Shown in pieces: positions 1-7,305 of a stretch of DNA of 58,433 nt (position 1 is the first letter of the stretch; each line of letters starts with the position of its first letter). The notes beneath the pieces are model-generated. The model was not told the origin of the DNA and did not search any database. It was given only the letters and a program-made list of their open reading frames with translations. The stretch is from Clostridia bacterium. GTDB lineage: Bacteria > Bacillota > Clostridia > Christensenellales > Borkfalkiaceae. The position numbers and the translations under genes were made by a program. The stretch lies in NCBI GenBank assembly GCA_017504655.1, contig JAFVQT010000005.1, positions 1 to 58,433 on the forward strand. Direction: 5' to 3'.

Positions 1-1037
1 ACATAGATTTCTATATCGCCGTAGGTGGATTCATCTCCATCAACGCCTACACGTAAGAGTGCAAAAGGCTGTGAAGCGAGAAGTTCACTGAAATAATCTA
101 CGCAAGTGGTTAACACCGCAAGTTCCACGAAAGGAGCAATAGCGTCCTTAAACGTAAGGCTCGACGGCTTATTAACCATCGTAGTTGCTACCATCTGCGT
201 ACATTTTCCACGCACGTTATCAATGTTTCCGTCAATAGTCATCTGCATAGCGACACCAAGTTGAGCGCGTTTGGTGTTCCAATAATAGTTTTCGATCTTT
301 TCCGCAATCCCGGAAATATCCAACATAATAGAACAGCCAAGAGTTGCGCTACTGCCTGCTACCGTACCCGTTCCATAGGTTGCACTCAAAGGCAGTGAGC
401 CAAGAGTTACCGTAGAAGACGAAGAAACGTCTATACTTGTAGTACCGCCTGCGGTTACGTTTGCAGTCTTACCGAAAACAGTTGCGCTATATCCCGTCAT
501 ACGCTTTTGATAATCCACAACGCACGTTGCCGTAATATCTGGGTTATCTCTACTTGTTACGATAATATTGATAGGCTCGCCAAACGCAGCGTTACATACT
601 ACCGTTGCCGTTGTACTGCCGCTACTTGACGGGGTTACGCTAAGATAACTTGATGCCGTCTTTCCGGATGCCCAAGAGGACGAGGGATTTACCCAAGCCA
701 CCGACCAATCAACTGCCTTATTGCTCGCAGTTATCGGATATACGGAGCATTGAAGCGTAATGCCCGACCTTGCTGTGGTGGATAACAGCGTAGGCGAGGA
801 AAACGTCATAGATTTTGCCATAGCATATACTTGTCCGCTTACCATTTCAGTACCATCTTCGTTTATTACGCCGTTATCTTCGGGAACAGAGCTTTCTATA
901 TCCTGTTCGGGAGCAGGGTTCTCGCTATTATCCCTTAAAACAAGGAAAAGGTTAGCGAATACACCCACAAATAAGACGAATATAAGCGAAAACGCTACTA
1001 TCCACTTAACGGTATCGGACTTCTTACAATTTGTCAT
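1..1037 (-). CDS. Membrane-anchored Ig-like protein, 3' part beyond window edge
   Basis: The reading frame stays open for 345 codons and runs off the left edge, so the C-terminus is missing. The ATG at 1037 follows an AGGAGGT site at 1041-1048. Residues about 12-32 (WIVAFSLIFVLFVGVFANLF) form one membrane segment after a short basic N-terminus. A polar linker follows, then from about residue 65 a beta-rich Ig-like domain resembling bacterial Big_2 repeats, with the signature VDWSVAWVNPSS and a YLSVTPSSSGSTT stretch. It is the last visible gene of the mobile element and lies after a terminator. I infer a surface or envelope protein of the element; the precise family is not recognised. Confidence 0.75.
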   Translation of the reverse strand, partial: MTNCKKSDTVKWIVAFSLIFVLFVGVFANLFLVLRDNSENPAPEQDIESSVPEDNGVINEDGTEMVSGQVYAMAKSMTFSSPTLLSTTARSGITLQCSVYPITASNKAVDWSVAWVNPSSSWASGKTASSYLSVTPSSSGSTTATVVCNAAFGEPINIIVTSRDNPDITATCVVDYQKRMTGYSATVFGKTANVTAGGTTSIDVSSSSTVTLGSLPLSATYGTGTVAGSSATLGCSIMLDISGIAEKIENYYWNTKRAQLGVAMQMTIDGNIDNVRGKCTQMVATTMVNKPSSLTFKDAIAPFVELAVLTTCVDYFSELLASQPFALLRVGVDGDESTYGDIEIY

Positions 1038-1069
1038 AAATACCTCCTGAATTTTATTTTTAATGAAAA

Positions 1070-1102
1070 CTACGGCTTACGGACTTATACCGCAAGCCGT
1101 AG
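1070..1102 (-). terminator. Intrinsic terminator after the 115-aa gene
   Basis: The arms 1070-1082 and 1090-1102 pair (CTACGGCTT with AAGCCGTAG, plus three more pairs after one mismatch). Read on the minus strand the hairpin is followed by TTTTC. It separates the 1129-1476 gene from the Ig-like gene. Confidence 0.7.
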
Positions 1103-1128
1103 AAACAACTGTTTTTTAGTTGTCGAGC

Positions 1129-1476
1129 TTAGTCAAGCAACATATTGAGAAGCTCTTTATCAGAGTTTCTTGCAGGCTTAATTTTACACTCGTAAACCTT
1201 TCCGTTTTCGTCAACAGACTGTACGGCATAGGTGTTACCGGAAATCGTATTACCTGCATCGTCCTTCATAGAGTAAGGAACGACAACAAGGTTGGCTTCC
1301 ATCTGGTCGTCAAATACAATATCCAGAACGGTATAACCGCCGAAATCAGGGGGCGCTACCGCAATTTTGATATTTCTTCCACGAATTACACCCTTGATAA
1401 AATAAGTGAAGTTTTCTTTGCCTGTCTTTTTAGATACGTAAGTTTCTCTTTCAACTTTGATATTAAATTTTTCCAT
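1129..1476 (-). CDS. Hypothetical 115-aa element protein
   Basis: The ATG follows TAGGAGGATT. The soluble protein has alternating beta-like stretches (FTYFIKGVIRGRNIKIAVAPP, then YTVLDIVFDD) and a short C-terminal helix. No catalytic motif, membrane segment or signal peptide is visible. It sits in a same-strand run of small genes behind the serine recombinase and ends at a terminator. I do not recognise the family; by context it is accessory to the mobile element. Confidence 0.7.
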   Translation of the reverse strand: MEKFNIKVERETYVSKKTGKENFTYFIKGVIRGRNIKIAVAPPDFGGYTVLDIVFDDQMEANLVVVPYSMKDDAGNTISGNTYAVQSVDENGKVYECKIKPARNSDKELLNMLLD

Positions 1477-1508
1477 TGATTTTTAATCCTCCTATAATTT
1501 GTTATTGA

Positions 1509-1766
1509 TTACTTGCCAATTTTCTTAGCAATAGCCTTTGCTTCTGCCTTAGTCTTACCCTCAGCAAGAGCCTTCTTGTACTTGTAAGTACCTGCGTGGT
1601 CGGACTGTGCCTGAAGATAACCAGACCTCATACCTGCCTCATAATCAGTGAGTTCCTTACCTTCCTTAGGTCCACGCATGTGTACCTTTGCCTTGCGTTC
1701 CTCTGCATAGCCCTTCGCTCTCTTAGAAGGAACAGACCAGCGTCTTTCTCTTTTAGTTGTTGCCAT
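1509..1766 (-). CDS. Small basic hypothetical protein (85 aa)
   Basis: An AAAAGGAGG site lies about 10 nt before the ATG. The protein is rich in Lys and Arg (MATTKRERRWSVPSKRAKGY), with a Lys/Ala-rich C-terminal helix ending KAEAKAIAKKIGK. Such composition suggests nucleic-acid binding, but no named domain is visible. It lies 32 nt before the 115-aa gene and is probably co-transcribed with it. Confidence 0.65.
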   Translation of the reverse strand: MATTKRERRWSVPSKRAKGYAEERKAKVHMRGPKEGKELTDYEAGMRSGYLQAQSDHAGTYKYKKALAEGKTKAEAKAIAKKIGK

Positions 1767-2032
1767 TATTCAAATAGCCTCCTTTTAATTAAATTTAGAT
1801 TTTTTGTCCGTATAGCCGATAACGCAGCCGTTTTGTGCCTACTTTTTTAAGGGTTTGAGCCTTATTTTCAGCTATTAAGTTGTAATTTTTATAATAAAAT
1901 GTGAGGGAAATTGTTGTTGAAACATTCGTTTCCTGCGATATATAGCAGAGAGGTGGCCACCTTACCGAGCTCGTCACCGCAGTCAATCGAAATTTATATT
2001 AAATTTTCCGTCACACCTATTACCGAATGTGG

Positions 2033-2311
2033 TTAATCAACGTATTTACGGGTATAACTTGCAGATTTTAACCGCTTACCGTTGATATTCGCTCTGCCCT
2101 GAAAGGCAAATTCATACTCAGCATCACGCTGGGGTGTGCGAAGATAATACGTATCATCGCTAAGCACCATCGAAGTACCTACGTCCGATTCCAAAAAGGA
2201 AATCTGTTGCTTTACGATATACTCGTCCGTCCGGTACACGTTATCTGCACCGTCAATAAAGTCCATATCGCAAAGACATACAGCGTAATTCTTGTTTTTG
2301 TCCTGTTTCAT
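2033..2311 (-). CDS. Hypothetical 92-aa element protein
   Basis: The start is supported by AAGGAGAAAAAGC before the ATG. The sequence opens with a polar basic stretch followed by YAVCLCDMDFIDGADNVYRTDEYIV. Later it has LSDDTYYLRTPQRDAEYEFAFQGRA. No membrane segment or recognised motif is present. It follows the 99-aa gene by 22 nt in the same direction and is probably in its transcript. Confidence 0.6.
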   Translation of the reverse strand: MKQDKNKNYAVCLCDMDFIDGADNVYRTDEYIVKQQISFLESDVGTSMVLSDDTYYLRTPQRDAEYEFAFQGRANINGKRLKSASYTRKYVD

Positions 2312-2333
2312 TGCTTTTTCTCCTTATAGATTT

Positions 2334-2633
2334 TTATATTTTCAGTGCGCCCTGTAAATATTGAAGTAACTGTCTATTGAGCCGTTTGATATAGTCAACG
2401 GAACAATCCCAATCGTCGGCTACAACCATTTGCGAATTGTTGTGAACGTAAAGAGCCACGTAAAGCATATACAACTGACCTTTGGCGTTGCTGACCGCTT
2501 CGTTATATGCCTTTACCGTTTCTGCCAAACGAATTAAACCCGTAATGTTCCCGGCTTCTTTAATCTCTTTTTCTTTGGAATAATAGAATTTAATTTCCAT
2601 TAAGTCCTCACGAATTTGTTTTAGCGTTTTCAA
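2334..2633 (-). CDS. Hypothetical 99-aa helical element protein, TTG start
   Basis: The best-placed start is TTG at 2633, 8 nt after AGGAGG (2642-2647). That site lies inside the last codons of the upstream HTH gene, whose TAA ends at 2636, so the two are likely translationally coupled. An internal ATG (MEIKFYYSKEK) is a weaker alternative. The protein is mostly helical, with a central YNEAVSNAKGQLYMLYVALYVHN and a C-terminal LNRQLLQYLQGALKI. No family is recognised. Confidence 0.6.
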   Translation of the reverse strand: MKTLKQIREDLMEIKFYYSKEKEIKEAGNITGLIRLAETVKAYNEAVSNAKGQLYMLYVALYVHNNSQMVVADDWDCSVDYIKRLNRQLLQYLQGALKI

Positions 2634-2635
2634 TT

Positions 2636-2965
2636 TTATTGCCTCCTGTTTCTATAATCGAAAGAAGATAGTATCGACTTCATTGTTTCGGCGTCCTTAC
2701 CCTTTAACGTAGGTAGTAATCTATGTAAAAGCTCTGATTGCTCGCTTGATAAATAATCCTTGTAGGACTTGTATTCTTTATCAATATGAATACCTCCGCC
2801 GTTGCCTTGTGTGGTGTAAATCGGGTATTCAGTTGTAAGGGCTAAAATGTCATAATCTATGGTTCTTAACGATACGCCAAATTCAAAAGCAAGATTTTCT
2901 CTCGTTTCAAATTTACGCATACACAATAAGTCGATTATTGCTTTTCTGCGCTGACTTGCTGTCAC
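2636..2965 (-). CDS. DeoR-like HTH domain protein
   Basis: I place the start at GTG 2965 (109 aa) because AAGGAGG lies 10 nt upstream; the longer open frame to 3052 has no such site. Residues 5-55 (SQRRKAIIDLLCMRKFETRE, then LAFEFGVSLRTIDYDILAL) form a winged HTH like the DeoR/HTH_11 class, with recognition helix SLRTIDYDI. A glycine-rich wing (TTQGNGGGIHI) follows, then a short helical tail. No effector-binding domain is present. It is probably a regulator of the element or of neighbouring small genes. Confidence 0.75.
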   Translation of the reverse strand: MTASQRRKAIIDLLCMRKFETRENLAFEFGVSLRTIDYDILALTTEYPIYTTQGNGGGIHIDKEYKSYKDYLSSEQSELLHRLLPTLKGKDAETMKSILSSFDYRNRRQ

Positions 2966-3077
2966 CCGATTTTCACCTCCTTCGTTCTTTCTTGACTGTA
3001 TTCTAAAATCCAAACTTGCAACTTTTTTGCAGGTTTGAAAAAATAATTTCAATTTTTTTCAAAAAATTTTTGGGAAC

Positions 3078-3135
3078 AAAAAAAGTGCCTTGACAAACAG
3101 TAATCCCATCAAGAGATACTGCTCGCCAAGACACT
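3078..3135 (-). terminator. Long intrinsic terminator or structured RNA end
   Basis: Arms 3084-3102 and 3117-3135 pair over 19 positions around a 14-nt loop. On the minus strand every position pairs (four as G-U), whereas on the plus strand those four would be A-C mismatches, so the transcript is minus strand. Seven U residues follow (3078-3084). It ends transcription from the zinc-ribbon gene. Confidence 0.8.
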
Positions 3136-3257
3136 TTGAAGCCTTGTATTTTACCCGTAGGGTAAGTTACGAACACTTACATATATAGCAGTGATTTTGG
3201 ATTTACCTACTTTCGCCCAAAACGAACTACCAAACTATCCTATATATGCGTATAATA

Positions 3258-3446
3258 TTAAATTGCTTGTGAAGAAGTGACCTTTATAAGCACCTCTTTT
3301 CCTTTTGACTTGCAAAAAATCTTTGCCTTGCATCTATGGCAAATGGTAAGTATTGCGCCGTCAGGTCTTTTTGTCGCCGTTGTCTTTTTATGACATACAG
3401 GACACACATAGGAAACTAATTCTTCCTTTTGAGTATTGGAATCCAT
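3258..3446 (-). CDS. 62-aa zinc-ribbon protein
   Basis: A strong AAGGAGG lies 9 nt before the ATG. Two Cys pairs, CPVC (residues 15-18) and CHRC (36-39), are separated by TKRPDGAILTI, the layout of a single zinc ribbon. The rest is short and polar. Such minimal zinc ribbons often bind nucleic acid or proteins; the role here is unknown. About 120 nt of untranslated RNA and a long hairpin follow the stop. Confidence 0.75.
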   Translation of the reverse strand: MDSNTQKEELVSYVCPVCHKKTTATKRPDGAILTICHRCKAKIFCKSKGKEVLIKVTSSQAI

Positions 3447-3608
3447 TGTTTAACCTCCTTTTTCCCATAAGTAAGCAAAAGTTTTGGATTTAATCAACTA
3501 CATTGGCAGGGTTGGGAACTCCCGTACCGTAGTCGGTCAGCTTTTGTACTCCGAATATATGAATACTGTAAGAGGTCGGGGCTATGCCTTATACAGAAAT
3601 TCTTTCTT

Positions 3609-4253
3609 TCATAATCTAACCCTTGGTTTGTGCATTACGTTATCTACAATACCTAAGATAACAAGGTCTTTTGTCTTTATATCTGGATAACGCTTTGTGC
3701 CATCTTCATTAAGAGAATTGTTTGCTGCACGAAGAATAGCATACTTCTTTTGCGGAAGATATATCTTTGCAGTAGCTTCATCACCGATAAGGGCAATTAT
3801 AATCTGACCTGCCTCTGCGTGATTTTGCTTTTTAACAAACATTTTATCTCCGTCAAAGATACCTGCCTCTACCATTGAATGACCGACAGCCTCTAACATA
3901 AAATGTGGCTCTGAACCTACAAGCTCCGTAGGTAAATCGTAAGTAGCTTCAATATTTTCTACAGCAAAGAAAGGTGTTCCACAAGGACATCTACCTACAA
4001 GCGATACAGGCGTTAATTTCCCCGACAGTAAAACGGGTAAAACGTCTATTCCCCTATTTCTTGTATAGGTTATCCTATCTCTGTTTTCCAATTCCTTAAC
4101 GTATCTTTGAACTTTAGAAAAAGAATTATTGAAGAATTTGGGGAACGCTTTAAGCATTTCTTTAATCGTAGGGGCTTTTTTATTCTCTTTTTGAAAGGTG
4201 GTTATAAAGTCCTCTAAAGCCAAAAGCATATCTTCATCATATCCACGTGCCAT
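3609..4253 (-). CDS. LexA/UmuD-like self-cleaving repressor (S24 family)
   Basis: Residues 1-70 hold a winged-helix-like DNA-binding region (APTIKEMLKAFPKFFNNSFS, then KVQRYVKELENRDRI). Residues 85-214 are a peptidase S24 domain: catalytic Ser126 in VGHSMVEAGIFDGD and Lys163 in DEATAKIYLP. The cleavage site aligns with Cys91-Gly92 in VGRCPCGTPFFA, as in UmuD and P22-type repressors rather than the Ala-Gly of LexA. A perfect palindrome overlaps its start region, suggesting autoregulation. In a mobile element it is most likely the damage-responsive master repressor. A chromosomal LexA duplicate is less likely because of its neighbours. Confidence 0.9.
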   Translation of the reverse strand: MARGYDEDMLLALEDFITTFQKENKKAPTIKEMLKAFPKFFNNSFSKVQRYVKELENRDRITYTRNRGIDVLPVLLSGKLTPVSLVGRCPCGTPFFAVENIEATYDLPTELVGSEPHFMLEAVGHSMVEAGIFDGDKMFVKKQNHAEAGQIIIALIGDEATAKIYLPQKKYAILRAANNSLNEDGTKRYPDIKTKDLVILGIVDNVMHKPRVRL

Positions 4254-4275
4254 TTTCTCACCTCTTTGGTTTAGT

Positions 4276-4292
4276 GGGTAAATGTTTTACCC
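4276..4292 (-). promoter_or_regulatory. Palindromic operator of the LexA-like repressor
   Basis: GGGTAAA and TTTACCC flank TGT in perfect inverted symmetry. The site lies just downstream of a minus-strand promoter (TTGACA 4323-4328, 18-nt spacer, TATTAT 4299-4304) and before the repressor start. The position fits a repressor blocking its own transcription. Binding is inferred. Confidence 0.6.
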
Positions 4293-4298
4293 GTTATT

Positions 4299-4328
4299 AT
4301 AATAGCATAAAGGTATGGCATTTGTCAA
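4299..4328 (-). promoter_or_regulatory. Promoter of the LexA-like gene
   Basis: TTGACA (4323-4328) and TATTAT (4299-4304) are separated by 18 nt, a standard SigA layout. Transcription would start near 4290, within the palindrome. Confidence 0.6.
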
Positions 4329-4427
4329 TAGCAAAGGGGCAATTTTGGAAAAATTTTTCTGTGAATTTTTTTTGAATATATGACGTAGGTTGTCATCTTT
4401 ATTGTGGTATATTATATAGTTTAACGT

Positions 4428-4460
4428 AAAAAAAGAGCCATAGCGGTTAGGCTATAGCTC
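4428..4460 (-). terminator. Terminator after the Imm5-like gene
   Basis: Arms 4435-4444 and 4451-4460 pair over 10 bp with one G-U on the minus strand, followed there by seven U residues. It isolates the Imm5-like gene from the repressor promoter. Confidence 0.8.
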
Positions 4461-4521
4461 TAAATTGTATTACCCTAATCTTTATATACGGTATGTTCGT
4501 CAAATTGGAATTTGTCAGTTT

Positions 4522-4980
4522 TTAATTTTTGATTTCCTTCAAATGATTTATCTGCCACAAACGCTCTTTCTTAACAGCATCCATATTATTAGGATATAAT
4601 AAATTGATAACTTTAACTGCATAATCAGAAGCCACCATTGCGTGTTCTTTCATATGGCCTGTAGCAACAGCATGACCGACAACTCTCAATGCTGTGCTGA
4701 TAATATCATCTTCACTTGATTTTGCCATTTGATGAATTTTAAAGCAAATCTGTCTAACATCATGCATACGAACATTCCCTTTTTGCCACTGCTCATTTAT
4801 AAAAAAGCCTTCTTTTATTGTTTCATTATCCATGTCAGGATAATTTATCAATTCAAGTATATGATGAGCCAACAATAATGCGTATTTACATAATTGCTCC
4901 TGAGAAGAAAAATCATATTCCATATCTAATTCTTTTCTTAACTCTGTATCATCAACTATTTTAATCTTTACTTTTGTCAT
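4522..4980 (-). CDS. Imm5-like putative immunity protein
   Basis: The 152-aa protein is helical and has the segment STALRVVGHAVATGHMKEHA with MVASDYAVKVINLL after it. This resembles the Imm5 family seen beside polymorphic toxins (Ala/His-rich AVAT..H...HA..A..YA pattern). No toxin gene is in view; it stands alone between its own terminator and a short gene. No good ribosome site precedes the ATG (TGCAGGAGACTAACAG is the nearest, and acceptable). I infer cargo of the mobile element, perhaps an orphan immunity gene. The family call rests on motif memory only. Confidence 0.6.
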   Translation of the reverse strand: MTKVKIKIVDDTELRKELDMEYDFSSQEQLCKYALLLAHHILELINYPDMDNETIKEGFFINEQWQKGNVRMHDVRQICFKIHQMAKSSEDDIISTALRVVGHAVATGHMKEHAMVASDYAVKVINLLYPNNMDAVKKERLWQINHLKEIKN

Positions 4981-5155
4981 CTGTTAGTCTCCTGCAGGCT
5001 GTAAAGTTAATCATTATTACAATCTTCGATAAATTCTTATTTATCGGTTAGTTTATTATATCATATTCTTGTGAATTTTTCAATCTATTTGCTTTTCTGA
5101 AACAAATCTTATAAAACAAATATTTTGAATGCTCATTTTCGCCATCAAAATTTTA

Positions 5156-5299
5156 TTATTCTTCGGGCTTTTGCTTAAAGTATTCGAGCATATTAGCAAG
5201 TAGCGTTTCTATAACGGGCTCTAAAACTGCTTTGGGGATAGATTTCAAATCGGGTACGCCATTGATTTCTACCTTAATTTCCGTATTTTCTTTTGCCAT
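5156..5299 (-). CDS. 47-aa conserved-looking small protein
   Basis: GGAGGTGAGATT precedes the ATG at 5299. The peptide starts MAKENTEIKVEINGVPDLKS and ends in an amphipathic helix (VIETLLANMLEYF). It is below the usual length cutoff for gene calling. It lies divergently upstream of the serine recombinase, a place where such elements often carry a short gene. Function unknown. Confidence 0.65.
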   Translation of the reverse strand: MAKENTEIKVEINGVPDLKSIPKAVLEPVIETLLANMLEYFKQKPEE

Positions 5300-5679
5300 A
5301 ATCTCACCTCCTGCTTAAAAGTATAGCAGGTGGTTTTCTTTTTGTCGGGGAACTAAAAGTGTAGTTTTAGGTGCAAAAGGTGAACTGATAAGGCAATATA
5401 CATAAATTGTCTTTCGGGGTTTGGGGTTTTTGGGTATCAGAAAAAGTCTGGTTGTCAAGGGAAAAAATTATTGCTTAAAACATTAGATATAGGAATACGA
5501 AGGACAATATTTTTTTCTTTTTCCTTGACCACTGCACCTTTTCCCGATTGTTTTTGGTTGTCGAAAGACAATTTCAAAAACAAAATGTTGAACGTTGGAA
5601 AAAAGTTTTTTAACGTTGCAAAGTTCTTGCAAGTTTGGCTTTTAGACTGTGTTCAACAATAAGAAAAGGAGGGTTTACA
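5300..5679. other. Recombinase upstream region with hairpin
   Basis: No gene is visible in these 380 bases. A hairpin at 5548-5583 pairs TTGTTTTTG with CAAAAACAA and TTGTC with GACAA around a GAAA tetraloop. Its position in the leader of the recombinase suggests control of recombinase expression. AACGTTG occurs twice nearby (5589-5625). Confidence 0.4.
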
Positions 5680-7239
5680 ATGAAAACCGCAGTTATTTAC
5701 GCTCGATATTCAAGTGATAGACAAACTGAACAGTCTATCGAAGGTCAAGTTCGTGTGTGTAATGACTTTGCCGAAAGGAACGGAATTGTAATTGTTCATT
5801 CCTATATCGACAGAGCCACTACGGGTACAAACGATAACCGTGAGCAATTCCAACAAATGATGAAAGACAGCGATAAACGTGCTTGGGATTACGTTTTGGT
5901 ATATAAACTTGACCGTTTTTCTCGTAATAAATACGAGATGGCTATGCACAGAAAACGCCTTAAAGACAACGGCATTAAAATTCTGTCTGCTATGGAAAAT
6001 ATCCCTGAAACGCCTGAGGGCATTTTGCTTGAATCGTTGCTTGAAGGTATGAACCAATACTATTCAGAAGAATTGTCGCAAAAAACAAGGCGTGGTCAAA
6101 GAGAAACACGCTTAAAAGGTTTACATTGTGCAGGTAAACTGAATTACGGTTACTACACCGAAAAGAAAAAAGTAATGATAAATGAAGAAGAAGCCGCCGT
6201 TGTAAAAGAGATTTTTACACGTTTTGCAGCAGGTGAACGAGGCATCGACATTGAAAGAGATTTTGCCGAGCGTGGTATCCTCTATCGTGGCAAACATTTC
6301 ACCGCTGCGAATATGTACGTTATTCTTCACGTTGAGAAATACACGGGTAAATACGTGCTACACGGCGAAGAATACTACGACATTTATCCACAAATCATTA
6401 CGCCAGAGCTTTATGAGATTGCTCGAAAAAGGATTGATGCTAACCGATATGGAAAGCACGTTCCAGACGTTACGTATTTACTCAGAGGAAAAGCATTTTG
6501 CGGTCAATGTGGTGCAAGGCTAACTTCCTATACGGGAACGTCAAAGACAGGTCGTGTTTTTAGGTATTACAAATGCTACAATGCTATTGGTAAAAGAGAT
6601 TGCCAAACTAAAATGTATCAAAAAGACGTTTTAGACCGAATTATTATTGATACCCTTTTCAACCTTATAAACGGTGAAAATTTAGCGTTTCTTGTTGACG
6701 AGATATGCAAGGCTCATAATAGAAACCTTGAAGCTGAAAATCCCGTTAAGATGCTTGAAAAACAGTTAGTTCAAGTCAATAAGTCGTTAAGCAATATAAT
6801 GGTCGCTATTGAAAGTGGCATCATAACGGACACGACAAAAGAACGCTTACAAGAGCTTGAAACAACCAAGCGTGAATTGCAGGAACGTCTTATAATGGAA
6901 CGTATGCGTGAAGAAGTCCGTATTGAAAGAACTCAGGTTGAAAAGTATCTTAAAAACGGAGCAAAAGAAGCACCACAAATAATGCTTGACTTGTTAGTGG
7001 AAAAAGTATTCGTTCATAATGATAAAATTGAATTAGTGTTAAAATACACTTCAACGCCGAAACCTACACCACCCGACGATGAAGATGAAAATAACCCCGA
7101 TGGTAACAAACACCGTCGGGGTTTTACTATTATGCAAACTACTACTGAATACGAAGTTTACACCACAATAGGATTAAAAAAAGGCTTTGAGCCAAGACTC
7201 AAAGACACCTACGAAATTACTGTTATTATTGAAATATGA
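5680..7239 (+). CDS. Large serine recombinase (integrase of the element)
   Basis: Start ATG 5680 follows AAAAGGAGGG; the frame open from 5635 lacks such a site. The 519-aa protein has an N-terminal resolvase domain (1-145) with catalytic Ser11 in YARYSSDRQ and YKLDRFSRN. A recombinase domain follows (about 150-265), then a zinc ribbon with Cys274, Cys277, Cys299 and Cys308, then a coiled coil (about 345-440). It cuts and joins attachment sites to insert or excise the element (TndX/TnpX class). It lies at the very end of the element and points toward the interrupted BspA-like gene. A terminator-like hairpin lies inside its last 150 nt. Confidence 0.95.
   Translation: MKTAVIYARYSSDRQTEQSIEGQVRVCNDFAERNGIVIVHSYIDRATTGTNDNREQFQQMMKDSDKRAWDYVLVYKLDRFSRNKYEMAMHRKRLKDNGIKILSAMENIPETPEGILLESLLEGMNQYYSEELSQKTRRGQRETRLKGLHCAGKLNYGYYTEKKKVMINEEEAAVVKEIFTRFAAGERGIDIERDFAERGILYRGKHFTAANMYVILHVEKYTGKYVLHGEEYYDIYPQIITPELYEIARKRIDANRYGKHVPDVTYLLRGKAFCGQCGARLTSYTGTSKTGRVFRYYKCYNAIGKRDCQTKMYQKDVLDRIIIDTLFNLINGENLAFLVDEICKAHNRNLEAENPVKMLEKQLVQVNKSLSNIMVAIESGIITDTTKERLQELETTKRELQERLIMERMREEVRIERTQVEKYLKNGAKEAPQIMLDLLVEKVFVHNDKIELVLKYTSTPKPTPPDDEDENNPDGNKHRRGFTIMQTTTEYEVYTTIGLKKGFEPRLKDTYEITVIIEI
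7097..7124 (+). terminator. Terminator-like hairpin inside the recombinase ORF
   Basis: CCCCGATGG pairs with CCGTCGGGG (one G-U) around TAACAAACA, followed by TTTTACTATT. The frame continues about 38 codons beyond it. It may cut mRNA of the last segment or mark an ancestral gene end. Confidence 0.45.
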
Positions 7240-7284
7240 TGATTTTTAAGGAAAAACTAACTATTTACTACTATAAAAGGTGTT

Positions 7285-7305
7285 CTGTTGGGGTTAAACA
7301 AACGC
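7285..7305. other. Probable element/chromosome junction (att site)
   Basis: To the right, sequence matches the repeat units of the BspA-like gene from about 7300 on. To the left it does not: the last repeat breaks off after GATTCTGCGTTT and a stop follows. The recombinase ends 55 nt away. This places one attachment site here; the core dinucleotide cannot be read without the other end. Confidence 0.6.

Noticed and set aside
1795..1986. 63-codon minus-strand frame
   Set aside because: No ribosome site, unusual composition and no similarity pattern; lies in a spacer of 266 nt.
3484..3690. 68-codon plus-strand frame between the LexA-like and zinc-ribbon genes
   Set aside because: Overlaps the end of the LexA-like gene on the other strand; no ribosome site. 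The 160-nt spacer might hold a decayed gene, but I recognise none.
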